In this document: piece by piece, positions 6,943 to 13,937 of the stretch | Layout: each line of letters opens with the position of its first letter | Position numbering within the stretch: position 1 is the stretch's first letter | From: a virus | IMG/VR virus record: IMGVR_UViG_3300040811_000502 | Location: 1-21,523 of that record | DNA length: 21,523 nucleotides | Strand: one strand, 5' to 3' | Notes under the pieces: model-generated | Seen by the model: the letters and a program-made list of their open reading frames with translations, nothing else | Database searches by the model: none | What the model was told of the DNA's origin: nothing | Position numbers and translations under genes: made by a program

Positions 6943-7884
6943 ATGGCTTTACCTAGTAGCGGAGTAATTAGCCTCAATGCCATACATATAGAAGCGGGTG
7001 GGTCTAGTGGCACACTAGCTACTATTAATGATTCGGATATTCGTGGACTAATAGGCAAGGCTTCTGGAGCGGTTATGTCCTTTAGTGAGTGGTATGGAGC
7101 TAGTAATTCCGTTCCTTTTGACATTAGAGTTTGGGGAGGAGCCGGAGGAGACCTAAACTATCAAGGAGGTTATGGAGGCTATACTAGACTTTTGGGCTCC
7201 GTTGCTGGAGGTACAGTAATCCGAATGGTATCTGGAAGCGCAGGAGGTAATCCAACTCAGCCCTACGGCCGAATTGCGGATCGCCAGCCTGGCGGAGGTG
7301 CTGCATCAAACGCAAAGATTGCGGGAACTCTTGTTGCTATTGGTGGGGGAGGCGGTGGCTCCTCGTATTGGTCTGTAGGTGGTGCAGGCGGAGGTGGCAA
7401 TGCAGGCGGGGGAAATGGAGTTGATGGATTTGGTGGTGGAGGCACAGCAGGAGGAGGTTCAGGAGGTGTAGGAGGTGCTGGAGCTCTTGGTAATAGGCAC
7501 TGGGGCTCGAATGGAAGCTCACAAGCAGGTGGTACAGGTTCGGGAGTGGGCTCAACAAATGCTGCCAGAGGGCTAAATGCCGATCAATATAATGGAGGCC
7601 TCGGAGGAGATGATGCTCCTCATGGAGATGCAGGCGGTGGTGGAGGCGGTGGAGGCTACGGCGGTGGAGGCGGTGGAGGCACCGGTAATTCAGGCAGTGG
7701 TAGTAGCGGAGCCGGAGGAGGCGGATATGTACGAACCTCTACAAATAATGCAGCTATATGGACATATAGCTCTTCCTCAGGCAGCTCCGGAAATCGTAAC
7801 GCAACTGGACGGGCTCGACTATATATAAACGGAACATTGGTAGTTAATATAAGTGGTAATTCTTCCACTAACTATACTGTTTGA
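6943..7884 (+). CDS. Glycine-rich tail adhesin-like protein (second)
   Basis: The 313-residue protein begins with MALPSSGVISLNAIHIEAGGSSG...INDSDIRGL and MSFSEWYGAS. This N-terminal module recurs on marine phage adhesin-like proteins. From about residue 65 (VWGGAGGDLNYQGGYGGYTRLLG) the chain is largely polyglycine with scattered Asn, Ser, Ala and Tyr. It ends in a beta segment (GRARLYINGTLVVNISG). This layout suggests a polyglycine II sandwich bearing variable recognition loops. Unlike the gene at 2519, many Gly codons are GGA, suggesting separate ancestry or recent import. The assembly chaperone-like gene follows 11 bases downstream and is its probable partner. The exact receptor role is inferred. 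Confidence 0.75.
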   Translation: MALPSSGVISLNAIHIEAGGSSGTLATINDSDIRGLIGKASGAVMSFSEWYGASNSVPFDIRVWGGAGGDLNYQGGYGGYTRLLGSVAGGTVIRMVSGSAGGNPTQPYGRIADRQPGGGAASNAKIAGTLVAIGGGGGGSSYWSVGGAGGGGNAGGGNGVDGFGGGGTAGGGSGGVGGAGALGNRHWGSNGSSQAGGTGSGVGSTNAARGLNADQYNGGLGGDDAPHGDAGGGGGGGGYGGGGGGGTGNSGSGSSGAGGGGYVRTSTNNAAIWTYSSSSGSSGNRNATGRARLYINGTLVVNISGNSSTNYTV

Positions 7885-7895
7885 AAGGGACCTTT

Positions 7896-8450
7896 ATGAA
7901 TTATTCTTATGAAATTTTAAATGCAGAACCTCAACATAAGTTTTTATCTGTTCGATACTTTGCGGAAGGCCGGGACAATTTTTTTAAAAACTTTAACCCA
8001 GAAGATTGGTCATCTGCCGAAGCTTTAGTACAGATTATTGAAAACTTCGCTCCTTATGTAATTGCACATTGGATATATCAGGAGTCTGCAGAGTCCTCGA
8101 GTCCTCTAGCTATAGGAGATATTAATACTTCCTCTGCAGAGGCTCTTACAGAGATTATCTATACTACTGCCGATATGCCTGAGTTTAATAATATGACCCA
8201 TTGGCCAGAGCGAAATGAAGAGCCCGACTCAAATAATGTGTATCAATGGACACTGCATGAGCATACGCTAGAAGCCAAGGCGGAGATAGCAAGAGAGATA
8301 AGAAATGAAAAACTTCAGCATACTGATTATCTTGCCATGGCAGACCAAACTCTTTCTACTGAAATGGCAGCGTATCGTCAAGCACTTAGAGATGTACCCG
8401 CTCAAGCAGGATTCCCTATCAATGTAGTATGGCCAACTAAACCTGCGTAA
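7896..8450 (+). CDS. Tail fibre assembly chaperone-like protein (second copy)
   Basis: The 184-residue protein starts at the ATG at 7896, with AAAGGGA 5 bases upstream; an earlier TTG at 7881 overlaps the previous stop and is less likely. The N-terminal domain (MNYSYEILNAEPQHKFLSVRYF) is followed by an acidic middle. The C-terminus contains LQHTDYLAMADQTLSTEMAAYRQALRDV...GFP.NVVWPTKP. That ending is the classic signature of the phage tail assembly chaperone family (PF16778 type). Members assist folding or oligomerisation of the adjacent fibre or adhesin, here probably the glycine-rich protein just upstream. It is only distantly similar to the first copy at 1129, so the two are likely dedicated to different clients. 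Confidence 0.75.
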   Translation: MNYSYEILNAEPQHKFLSVRYFAEGRDNFFKNFNPEDWSSAEALVQIIENFAPYVIAHWIYQESAESSSPLAIGDINTSSAEALTEIIYTTADMPEFNNMTHWPERNEEPDSNNVYQWTLHEHTLEAKAEIAREIRNEKLQHTDYLAMADQTLSTEMAAYRQALRDVPAQAGFPINVVWPTKPA

Positions 8451-8453
8451 CAG

Positions 8454-8461
8454 TATAAATA
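8454..8461 (+). promoter_or_regulatory. T4-type late promoter box upstream of the neck genes
   Basis: There is an exact TATAAATA, the T4 late promoter core recognised by the gp55 sigma-like factor with gp33 and the sliding clamp. With the box at about -13 to -6, transcription would start near 8467, giving a leader of about 23 nt with AAAGG before the ATG at 8490. It marks the border between the fibre and neck/terminase modules. Confidence 0.75.
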
Positions 8462-8489
8462 GAAGTAAAGATTTCAAAGGTACACCTCA

Positions 8490-8801
8490 ATGGCACTAAC
8501 AAATTTAACAAGATTGGGTGCAAATGCGATTGATAGTGCAGACACTATTCCTTCCGCAAAGTTAAGACCCACAGGAGTAGTGGCAGGATCTTATGGTTCG
8601 GCATCACTGGTGCCAGTATTCACAGTTAATGCTCAGGGACAGTTAGACAGCGCTGGCACAGTATCAGTTGCTGGAGTCTCTGCATTTGGATATGATTCTG
8701 CAACTACTACTCTTACGATCGGCACAGCAGATGGTGGATCATTCCCAGTCAACTTGAGTATACCAAAGGTATACGATGCTTCTGGCACTCTGCTGAATTA
8801 A
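8490..8801 (+). CDS. Short fibre-like protein of unknown function
   Basis: The 103-residue protein begins MALTNLTRLGANAIDSADTIPSAKL, an N-terminal anchor-like motif of marine phage fibre proteins. A beta-rich segment follows (VAGSYGSASLVPVFTVNAQGQLDSAGTVSV). Nothing resembling a receptor-binding head follows; it looks like a fibre N-terminus and one repeat only. It could be a small neck or whisker component, since T4 encodes fibritin near this position, or a degenerate fibre left as a short gene. It is the first gene behind an exact late promoter and sits 9 bases before gene 13. The reading frame is intact and well expressed by context; its role is unknown. Confidence 0.6.
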   Translation: MALTNLTRLGANAIDSADTIPSAKLRPTGVVAGSYGSASLVPVFTVNAQGQLDSAGTVSVAGVSAFGYDSATTTLTIGTADGGSFPVNLSIPKVYDASGTLLN

Positions 8802-8810
8802 AGGTAACGC

Positions 8811-9563
8811 ATGGCAATTACATCCAGACAAGGTTTGATCGACTACTGTCTCCGAAGATTGGGAGACCCAGTAATTGAAATTAATGTAGACGATGATCAA
8901 ATCGAAGATAAAGTCGATGATGCGTTACAAGTTTATCAAGAGTTTCACTCAGATGCTACTGTAAGGTTGTATTTGTCTCATGAGATTACTGCCGATGACG
9001 TATCAAACAAATACATTCCAATCTCAAATGACGTAATTTATGTCTCTAGATTGTTCCCTGTTGATGCTTCTTTTATCAACAGCACCAATATGTTTTCATT
9101 TAAATATCAATTTGCATTGAGTGACTTTCATCACCTTCCGCAAATGAATGGTGGTTTGGCATATTATGACCAAACAATGCAATACCTATCTCTTTTAGAC
9201 ATGAAACTCAATGGCACGCCTCAAGTGCAGTTCTCCAGAAGGCAGAATCGTTTGCATATTTTCGGTGACTTTGCTGATGGTGATCTAAAAGCAGGAGAAT
9301 ATGTTGTTGCTGAGATCTACCAGATCGTAGACCCAGAGTCTTTCACAAGTGTATATAATGATATGTTTATGAAAGATTATACCACTGCGCTTATTAAACA
9401 GCAGTGGGGAGCAAATATGATGAAGTTTGATGGTATGCAATTACCAGGCGGTGTACAAATTAATGGTCGACAGTATTTCGATGACGCCACAGGCGAACTA
9501 GAAATGCTGAGAGAAAGACTTAGACTGGAGCAGGAGTTGCCGCCAGACTTCTTCGTGGGGTAA
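8811..9563 (+). CDS. 13: Neck protein gp13
   Basis: The 250-residue protein begins MAITSRQGLIDYCLRRLGDPVIEINVDDDQIEDKVDDALQVYQEFHSD. That segment and the YIPISNDVIYVSRLFPV segment are recognisable from gp13 of marine T4-like phages. It ends in acidic and Leu-rich sequence (ELEMLRERLRLEQELPPDFF). T4 gp13 is 309 residues; the marine versions are shorter. With gp14 it binds the portal vertex after packaging, retains DNA and gives the platform to which the tail joins. It starts after AAAGGTAA and is followed 3 bases later by gene 14, the canonical order. The identification is strong from order plus sequence. Confidence 0.85.
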   Translation: MAITSRQGLIDYCLRRLGDPVIEINVDDDQIEDKVDDALQVYQEFHSDATVRLYLSHEITADDVSNKYIPISNDVIYVSRLFPVDASFINSTNMFSFKYQFALSDFHHLPQMNGGLAYYDQTMQYLSLLDMKLNGTPQVQFSRRQNRLHIFGDFADGDLKAGEYVVAEIYQIVDPESFTSVYNDMFMKDYTTALIKQQWGANMMKFDGMQLPGGVQINGRQYFDDATGELEMLRERLRLEQELPPDFFVG

Positions 9564-9566
9564 TAC

Positions 9567-10493
9567 ATGGCGACTAATCGTTACTTCAGTCAAAAAGTCA
9601 GATCCGAACAAAGACTCTATGAAGATTTAATCATAGAATCTTTGCAGTTCTACGGACAAGACGTCTACTATATTCCTCGCGAAGTTATCTCCAAAGATGT
9701 TATCTTCAGTGATGCCGAACTTTCTCGGTTTGATCATGCATACAAAATTGAAATGTACATCGAAAATATCGAAGGATTTGATGGTGAGCAAGATCTGTTC
9801 ACTAAGTTCGGTGTAGAAATTCGCAACTCTGCAACCTTCGTCATGGCAAGGAGAAGGTTCAACCAAGAAATTGGTAGTAAAGAAAACGGCGGGGATCCAA
9901 ATAAGTATTATCGTCCAAGAGAAGGCGATCTAATTCACCTACCACTCTCGAACTCAACGTTTGAGATTATGAGAGTGTTTGATGAAACGCCGTTCTATCA
10001 ATTAAGTCAGCTGCCAGTATTCACGCTCAGTTGTGAGTTGTTTGAATACAACGACGAAGATTTCGATACTGGTGTCGCGGAAGTTGATAATATCGAGAAC
10101 TTTGCTGCCTATCAGTATGTTCTCACAATGGACTCTGCGAGCAATGGATACATTATTAACGAACCAGTAACGCAGACGTTCGATGATTATACAATTTCCG
10201 CCGAAGTTGTCAAGTGGTCAGACTCAGATAATAAACTTTATCTTGCTCATGTTGGATCTACTGATGGACTCTATAGACAATTTACCACTACAAGACAAGT
10301 TATACAATCCGTTTTGTTTAATGAAGCGGGTGAAGAAATTGTAACAGCAGCGACTCCATCACTAGTAGAAGAACTACAAAATATACAACAAAACTCTGCT
10401 GGTGGTTCGAATGATGAAATACCGACTTTCGATGTCAGTGCGTTTGAGTTTATTGACTTCAGTGAGAGCAATCCATTCGGAGACCCACAATAA
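9567..10493 (+). CDS. 14: Neck protein gp14
   Basis: The 308-residue protein begins MATNRYFSQKVRSEQRLYEDLIIESLQFYGQDVYYIPR. It contains the FGVEIRNSATFVMARRRFNQE segment and the YRPREGDLIHLPLSNS.FEIMRV segment, and ends in SNPFGDPQ. All match gp14 of T4-like phages; the marine forms are longer than T4 gp14 (256 residues). gp14 forms the lower ring of the head completion complex with gp13 and contacts the tail terminator gp15, encoded next. The stop overlaps the gene 15 start as TAATG, consistent with coupled synthesis of interacting proteins. Confidence 0.88.
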   Translation: MATNRYFSQKVRSEQRLYEDLIIESLQFYGQDVYYIPREVISKDVIFSDAELSRFDHAYKIEMYIENIEGFDGEQDLFTKFGVEIRNSATFVMARRRFNQEIGSKENGGDPNKYYRPREGDLIHLPLSNSTFEIMRVFDETPFYQLSQLPVFTLSCELFEYNDEDFDTGVAEVDNIENFAAYQYVLTMDSASNGYIINEPVTQTFDDYTISAEVVKWSDSDNKLYLAHVGSTDGLYRQFTTTRQVIQSVLFNEAGEEIVTAATPSLVEELQNIQQNSAGGSNDEIPTFDVSAFEFIDFSESNPFGDPQ

Positions 10494-11278
10494 TGTTCGG
10501 TGATCATTTCTACAATCAGAGAGTAAGAAAGTCAGTCGCAGTATTTGGTTCTCTGTTTGATAACCTATATGTGGTTCGAACTTCTGGTGGAAGTTCTTAC
10601 AGTCAGACTAAAGTTCCTCTGAGTTATTCACCAAAGAGAAAGTTTCTCGAACGTATCGCTGAAATGAACAACGGCGAAGATTCAGAGAGACAATTGGCAA
10701 TCAAACTCCCAAGGATGTCATTTGAAATCCTAGGAATTAATTACGATCCAACTCGACAGTTACCCAAGACGAATAACTACAAAAGGTCAGTTCCGACTGA
10801 CGAATCTAAACGAAAACAATATTATATCGGCGTGCCTTATGTCATTGCGTTCCAACTAAACATCTATGGCAAGACGCAGGACGACGCTCTCCAGATCGTA
10901 GAGCAAATTATTCCTTATTTTAATCCTCAGTACACGGTCTCGATGAAACCCTATGACGGTGTCGACGATATCGTAGAGGACGTACCAATTATTCTTACTG
11001 CTGTTTCTTTCTCTGATGATTATGAGGGGGATATGGCACAAAGAAGAACGATTGTATATACTCTTGATTTTGAAATGAAAATTGGTTTCTACGGACCAGC
11101 ACCATCCGATGGTTCGAATGTTATCACGCAGGTCGATGTCAACTTGTTCAACATGGATGCTGGTATTGCAGATTCAGATCTATTCTTGACTGCATTAAGC
11201 ATTACTCCAGATCCTCTGGTGACAGGTGATAGTGATTACTCGTTAATTATTACTCACCTAGATACAGAGCAACCTTAA
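10493..11278 (+). CDS. 15: Tail terminator / sheath stabiliser gp15
   Basis: The 261-residue protein begins MFGDHFYNQRVRKSVAVFGSLFDNLYVVR. It has the conserved KVPLSYSPKRKFLERI segment, the LPRMSFEI motif, and VPYVIAFQLNIYGKTQDDALQIVEQI.PYFNPQYTVS. These features and the length fit T4 gp15 (272 residues). gp15 forms the hexameric ring that caps the tail tube and sheath at the head-proximal end and joins the tail to gp13/gp14. It sits between gp14 and gp16 as in T4. Confidence 0.9.
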   Translation: MFGDHFYNQRVRKSVAVFGSLFDNLYVVRTSGGSSYSQTKVPLSYSPKRKFLERIAEMNNGEDSERQLAIKLPRMSFEILGINYDPTRQLPKTNNYKRSVPTDESKRKQYYIGVPYVIAFQLNIYGKTQDDALQIVEQIIPYFNPQYTVSMKPYDGVDDIVEDVPIILTAVSFSDDYEGDMAQRRTIVYTLDFEMKIGFYGPAPSDGSNVITQVDVNLFNMDAGIADSDLFLTALSITPDPLVTGDSDYSLIITHLDTEQP

Positions 11279-11297
11279 ATGATTTGTGGATTATACT

Positions 11298-11672
11298 ATG
11301 TCAAAAAACCTTCCGAGCAAAGAAACCAACTTCTTTGACTCAGATTATAACTTTTCTAAAGAAACGTATTACTCTTTAATCCGAAAAGGACAGCAGGGCA
11401 TTGAAGAAATGCTCGAGGTTGCTGCCGCATCTGAACACCCACGTGCTTATGAAGTTCTTTCTAAACTTATTAAAGACGTCAGTGATGTAAACGATCGACT
11501 GATGGACTTGAATAAGAAAAAGAAAGACTTGGAAAACGCAGATAAAAAACACACAGAAAATACTACGAACAATGTGTTTATTGGAAGCACTACTGAATTA
11601 CAACGATTACTACATCGAGAAAAACTCGGCATAAAAGATATAACACCAAAGGAATCTGATGAAAGTTTATAA
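11298..11672 (+). CDS. 16: Terminase small subunit gp16
   Basis: The 124-residue protein has the central helical pair EVLSKLIKDVSDVNDRLMDLNKKKKDLE, likely coiled-coil, and a conserved NNVFIGSTTELQRLL segment near the C-terminus, as in gp16 of T4-like phages. T4 gp16 has 164 residues; marine relatives are shorter. gp16 forms oligomeric rings that recognise DNA and regulate gp17 ATPase and nuclease. I chose the ATG at 11298 over an in-frame GTG at 11286; neither has a strong Shine-Dalgarno sequence. Its 3' end overlaps the methyltransferase-like gene by 14 bases, which separates it from gene 17. Confidence 0.82.
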   Translation: MSKNLPSKETNFFDSDYNFSKETYYSLIRKGQQGIEEMLEVAAASEHPRAYEVLSKLIKDVSDVNDRLMDLNKKKKDLENADKKHTENTTNNVFIGSTTELQRLLHREKLGIKDITPKESDESL

Positions 11673-12228
11673 GTACGAAAATTACGATCATTATGTTCAA
11701 GAACAAACTTCTGCTAATGAAAGAAAAATAAAATGGAAGTGGGTTCAGGAAGATACAATATCGGAAATTCATCAGTTACAACCAGTAGCATATAAAATTC
11801 TTTGTCATGGCACAAGGAATGCTGCTGAGCAAAAGTATTTTAAAAAATACTACGAGGAAGCAGAAATTATCGGTAGTGAGATATCACATACTGCAAGTGA
11901 TTTTCCTATGACAGTACAACATGATTTTCATGAGGTGAAAGAAGAGTGGGTTGGTCAATTTGATATTGTCTACAGCAACTCGTTTGATCATAGTTATGAC
12001 CCAGAAAAATGCATCATCACATGGAAAGATCAACTATCTGAAAATGGTTTTATGTATATTGAACACGGATATGCTGAAGATATCAATGTTTGTAAAAGCA
12101 GTGATCCTTTGCAAATTTCTCCAGAAGAATTATTAGAACTATTTGACAAGGTTGGTCTTGAGTATAAATCAGATTTTCATAATGATAAAAAAGTTTCAAG
12201 AATTTATCAGTTGCATAAGAGAGTCTGA
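11659..12228 (+). CDS. Class I SAM-dependent methyltransferase-like protein between genes 16 and 17
   Basis: The 189-residue protein looks like a compact Rossmann-type methyltransferase. After a helical N-terminus, KILCHGTRNAAEQ (about 46-58) sits where motif I should be. IIGSEIS (70-76) gives the acidic end of the second strand, with E74 a candidate ribose ligand. DFHEV (89-93) and FDIVYSNSFDHSYDP (101-115) follow as the motif II-IV region, then W.DQLSENGFMYIEHG. Motif I lacks the usual GxGxG and reads H-G-T-R-N; I recall that variant from a phage-associated methyltransferase-like family. The substrate is unknown (DNA, protein and small molecule are all possible). The start has AAAGGA 5 bases upstream and lies inside gene 16; the stop overlaps the gene 17 start (TGATG). 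Confidence 0.65.
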   Translation: MKVYKYENYDHYVQEQTSANERKIKWKWVQEDTISEIHQLQPVAYKILCHGTRNAAEQKYFKKYYEEAEIIGSEISHTASDFPMTVQHDFHEVKEEWVGQFDIVYSNSFDHSYDPEKCIITWKDQLSENGFMYIEHGYAEDINVCKSSDPLQISPEELLELFDKVGLEYKSDFHNDKKVSRIYQLHKRV

Positions 12229-13844
12229 TGACTGACTCATATCAGGGTAATCCAAATGTAAAGGCAGACGGTGTACAGGAGCATTGGGACGACCACAAAG
12301 TCCGAGAATATGCTAAGTGCATGCAAGATCCTGCCTATTTCGCCAGAGAATATGTTAAGATTATCTCGCTTGATAAAGGTTTGGTTCCTTTTGAATTGTA
12401 TCCATATCAGGAGGATATGTTTCACCATTTCAACGATAATCGTTTTTCTATCGTCCTTGCTTGTCGTCAATCAGGTAAGTCTATTTCTTCTGTCGTTTAC
12501 CTTCTTTGGTACGCACTATTCAATCCTGAGAAAACAATTGCTATTCTAGCAAACAAAGGTGCAACTGCGAGAGAAATGCTTGCACGTGTAACACTCGCAC
12601 TGGAAAATTTACCATGGTTTCTACAGCCAGGATGTCGTGCTCTAAACAAAGGTAGCATTGAGTTTAGTAATAATAGTCGTATTGTTGCAGCAGCAACCAG
12701 TGGTTCCTCTATTCGTGGTATGTCAGTAAACTTACTATTCCTCGATGAGTTTGCTTTTGTTGAACGTGCAAGTGAGTTCTATACTTCGACATATCCAGTA
12801 GTATCTTCTGGTGTTGACACAAAGGTTATTATTACCTCGACGGCAAACGGTATTGGTAACACTTATCATAAGATTTGGGAAGGTGCGAATCAAAACACTA
12901 ATGAATATAAACCATTTAGAGTAGACTGGTGGGACGTTCCTGGAAGAGATGAAAAGTGGAAGCAAGAGACAATTGATAATACATCTCAATTGCAGTTTGA
13001 TCAGGAATTCGGAAACACGTTCTTCGGAACGGGCGATACACTTATTAGCAGTGAGAAACTGCTAAACTTACGAGCAAAAAACCCTTCAGAAATTTTGGAG
13101 GGTGGGTCGGTTTTGGTCTACGAGAGACCAAAAGATGGACACAATTACATAATGTGTGTCGATGTAAGTAAAGGAAGAGGACAGGACTATTCGACTTTTA
13201 ATCTTATCGATATTAGCGAGCGACCTTTTAGGCAAGTAGCTGTGTATCGCAATAATACTATTTCTCCACTACTCTTCCCAGATATTATCTATAAGTATGC
13301 AAATCTCTACAACCAAGCATATGTGGTTATAGAATCAAACGATCAAGGTGCTGTTGTTTGTAATGGTTTATATTATGACCTAGAGTACGAGGAAGTGCAT
13401 ATTACTTCCTCGACCAAGTCTTCAGGCATCGGTGTTGAAATGACAAGACGAACAAAACGACTCGGTTGTTCTGGTTTTAAAGACTTGATGGAAACTGATA
13501 AACTAGAAATTGTCGACGAAAATACTATCCTAGAAATATCTACATTTGTTGTAAAAGGCAAATCATATGAAGCATCCGAAGGAAACCACGATGATTTGGT
13601 AATGAACCTTGTGATGTTCGGATTCTTTACAACCAGTCCATTCTTCCGAGAGTTGACTGACATCAATATTAAGAAAATGATGTATGAACAAAGAGTGGCA
13701 GAAATCGAAGCAGATGTGCCGCCATTCGGATTCATACAAAAGGCAGAAGAACCTGCAACAATAGAGGAATTAAACGATCCGTGGTCTGTATTAGAGTTTA
13801 AGGATGCTGACGGGAATACGAGACTGGTCACTGAAGATTGGTAA
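12228..13844 (+). CDS. 17: Terminase large subunit gp17 (packaging ATPase-nuclease)
   Basis: The 538-residue protein has an N-terminal ATPase with Walker A C79-RQSGKS85, Walker B LLFLD173-E174-F and the coupling motif TSTANG. The C-terminal RNase H-like nuclease has D312 in CVDVSKGRGQDYS, E369 in VIESNDQG and D455/D456 in NHDDLVMN. These are the three conserved acidic positions of T4 gp17 (610 residues). gp17 docks on the portal, translocates DNA and makes headful cuts. All catalytic residues are present and there is no intein or intron. The start overlaps the methyltransferase-like stop (TGATG) and has only a weak RBS, so translation is probably coupled to that gene. Confidence 0.97.
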   Translation: MTDSYQGNPNVKADGVQEHWDDHKVREYAKCMQDPAYFAREYVKIISLDKGLVPFELYPYQEDMFHHFNDNRFSIVLACRQSGKSISSVVYLLWYALFNPEKTIAILANKGATAREMLARVTLALENLPWFLQPGCRALNKGSIEFSNNSRIVAAATSGSSIRGMSVNLLFLDEFAFVERASEFYTSTYPVVSSGVDTKVIITSTANGIGNTYHKIWEGANQNTNEYKPFRVDWWDVPGRDEKWKQETIDNTSQLQFDQEFGNTFFGTGDTLISSEKLLNLRAKNPSEILEGGSVLVYERPKDGHNYIMCVDVSKGRGQDYSTFNLIDISERPFRQVAVYRNNTISPLLFPDIIYKYANLYNQAYVVIESNDQGAVVCNGLYYDLEYEEVHITSSTKSSGIGVEMTRRTKRLGCSGFKDLMETDKLEIVDENTILEISTFVVKGKSYEASEGNHDDLVMNLVMFGFFTTSPFFRELTDINIKKMMYEQRVAEIEADVPPFGFIQKAEEPATIEELNDPWSVLEFKDADGNTRLVTEDW

Positions 13845-13846
13845 AG

Positions 13847-13854
13847 TATAAATA
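13847..13854 (+). promoter_or_regulatory. T4-type late promoter box for tail sheath gene 18
   Basis: An exact TATAAATA begins 2 bases after the gene 17 stop. The predicted start is near 13860, giving a leader of about 78 nt before gene 18. A dedicated late promoter here fits the large amounts of sheath and tube protein required. Confidence 0.8.
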
Positions 13855-13865
13855 CTCGTAAGTGA

Positions 13866-13889
13866 TTAAACCCCACAGCGGGGATTTAA
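13866..13889 (+). promoter_or_regulatory. Hairpin at the 5' end of the gene 18 leader
   Basis: TTAAACCCC pairs with GGGG-A-TTTAA: nine base pairs with one bulged A and the loop ACAGC. It begins about 6 nt after the predicted late transcription start. No U-tract follows, so it is not an intrinsic terminator of gene 17. A 5' mRNA-stabilising or translational control element is the more likely reading; this is inference. Confidence 0.45.
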
Positions 13890-13937
13890 CCCGCGTATTA
13901 TGAAAACTTATCATTAGACTACGAAAGGAATAAAACC

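Noticed and set aside
7263-7868. Proline/Leu/His-rich - strand frames and a Glu/Ala/Val-rich + frame over the second glycine-rich gene
   Set aside because: These are shadows of GGA/GGT/GGC repeats, not genes.
11286-11297. GTG start for gene 16
   Set aside because: It would add only four residues and has no better RBS than the ATG at 11298.
12228-13844. Possible intein or intron in the large terminase, a common site for such elements
   Set aside because: ATPase and nuclease motifs run in one uninterrupted frame at normal spacing.
13900-13917. Five-residue open frame in the gene 18 leader
   Set aside because: No RBS and trivial length; most likely chance.
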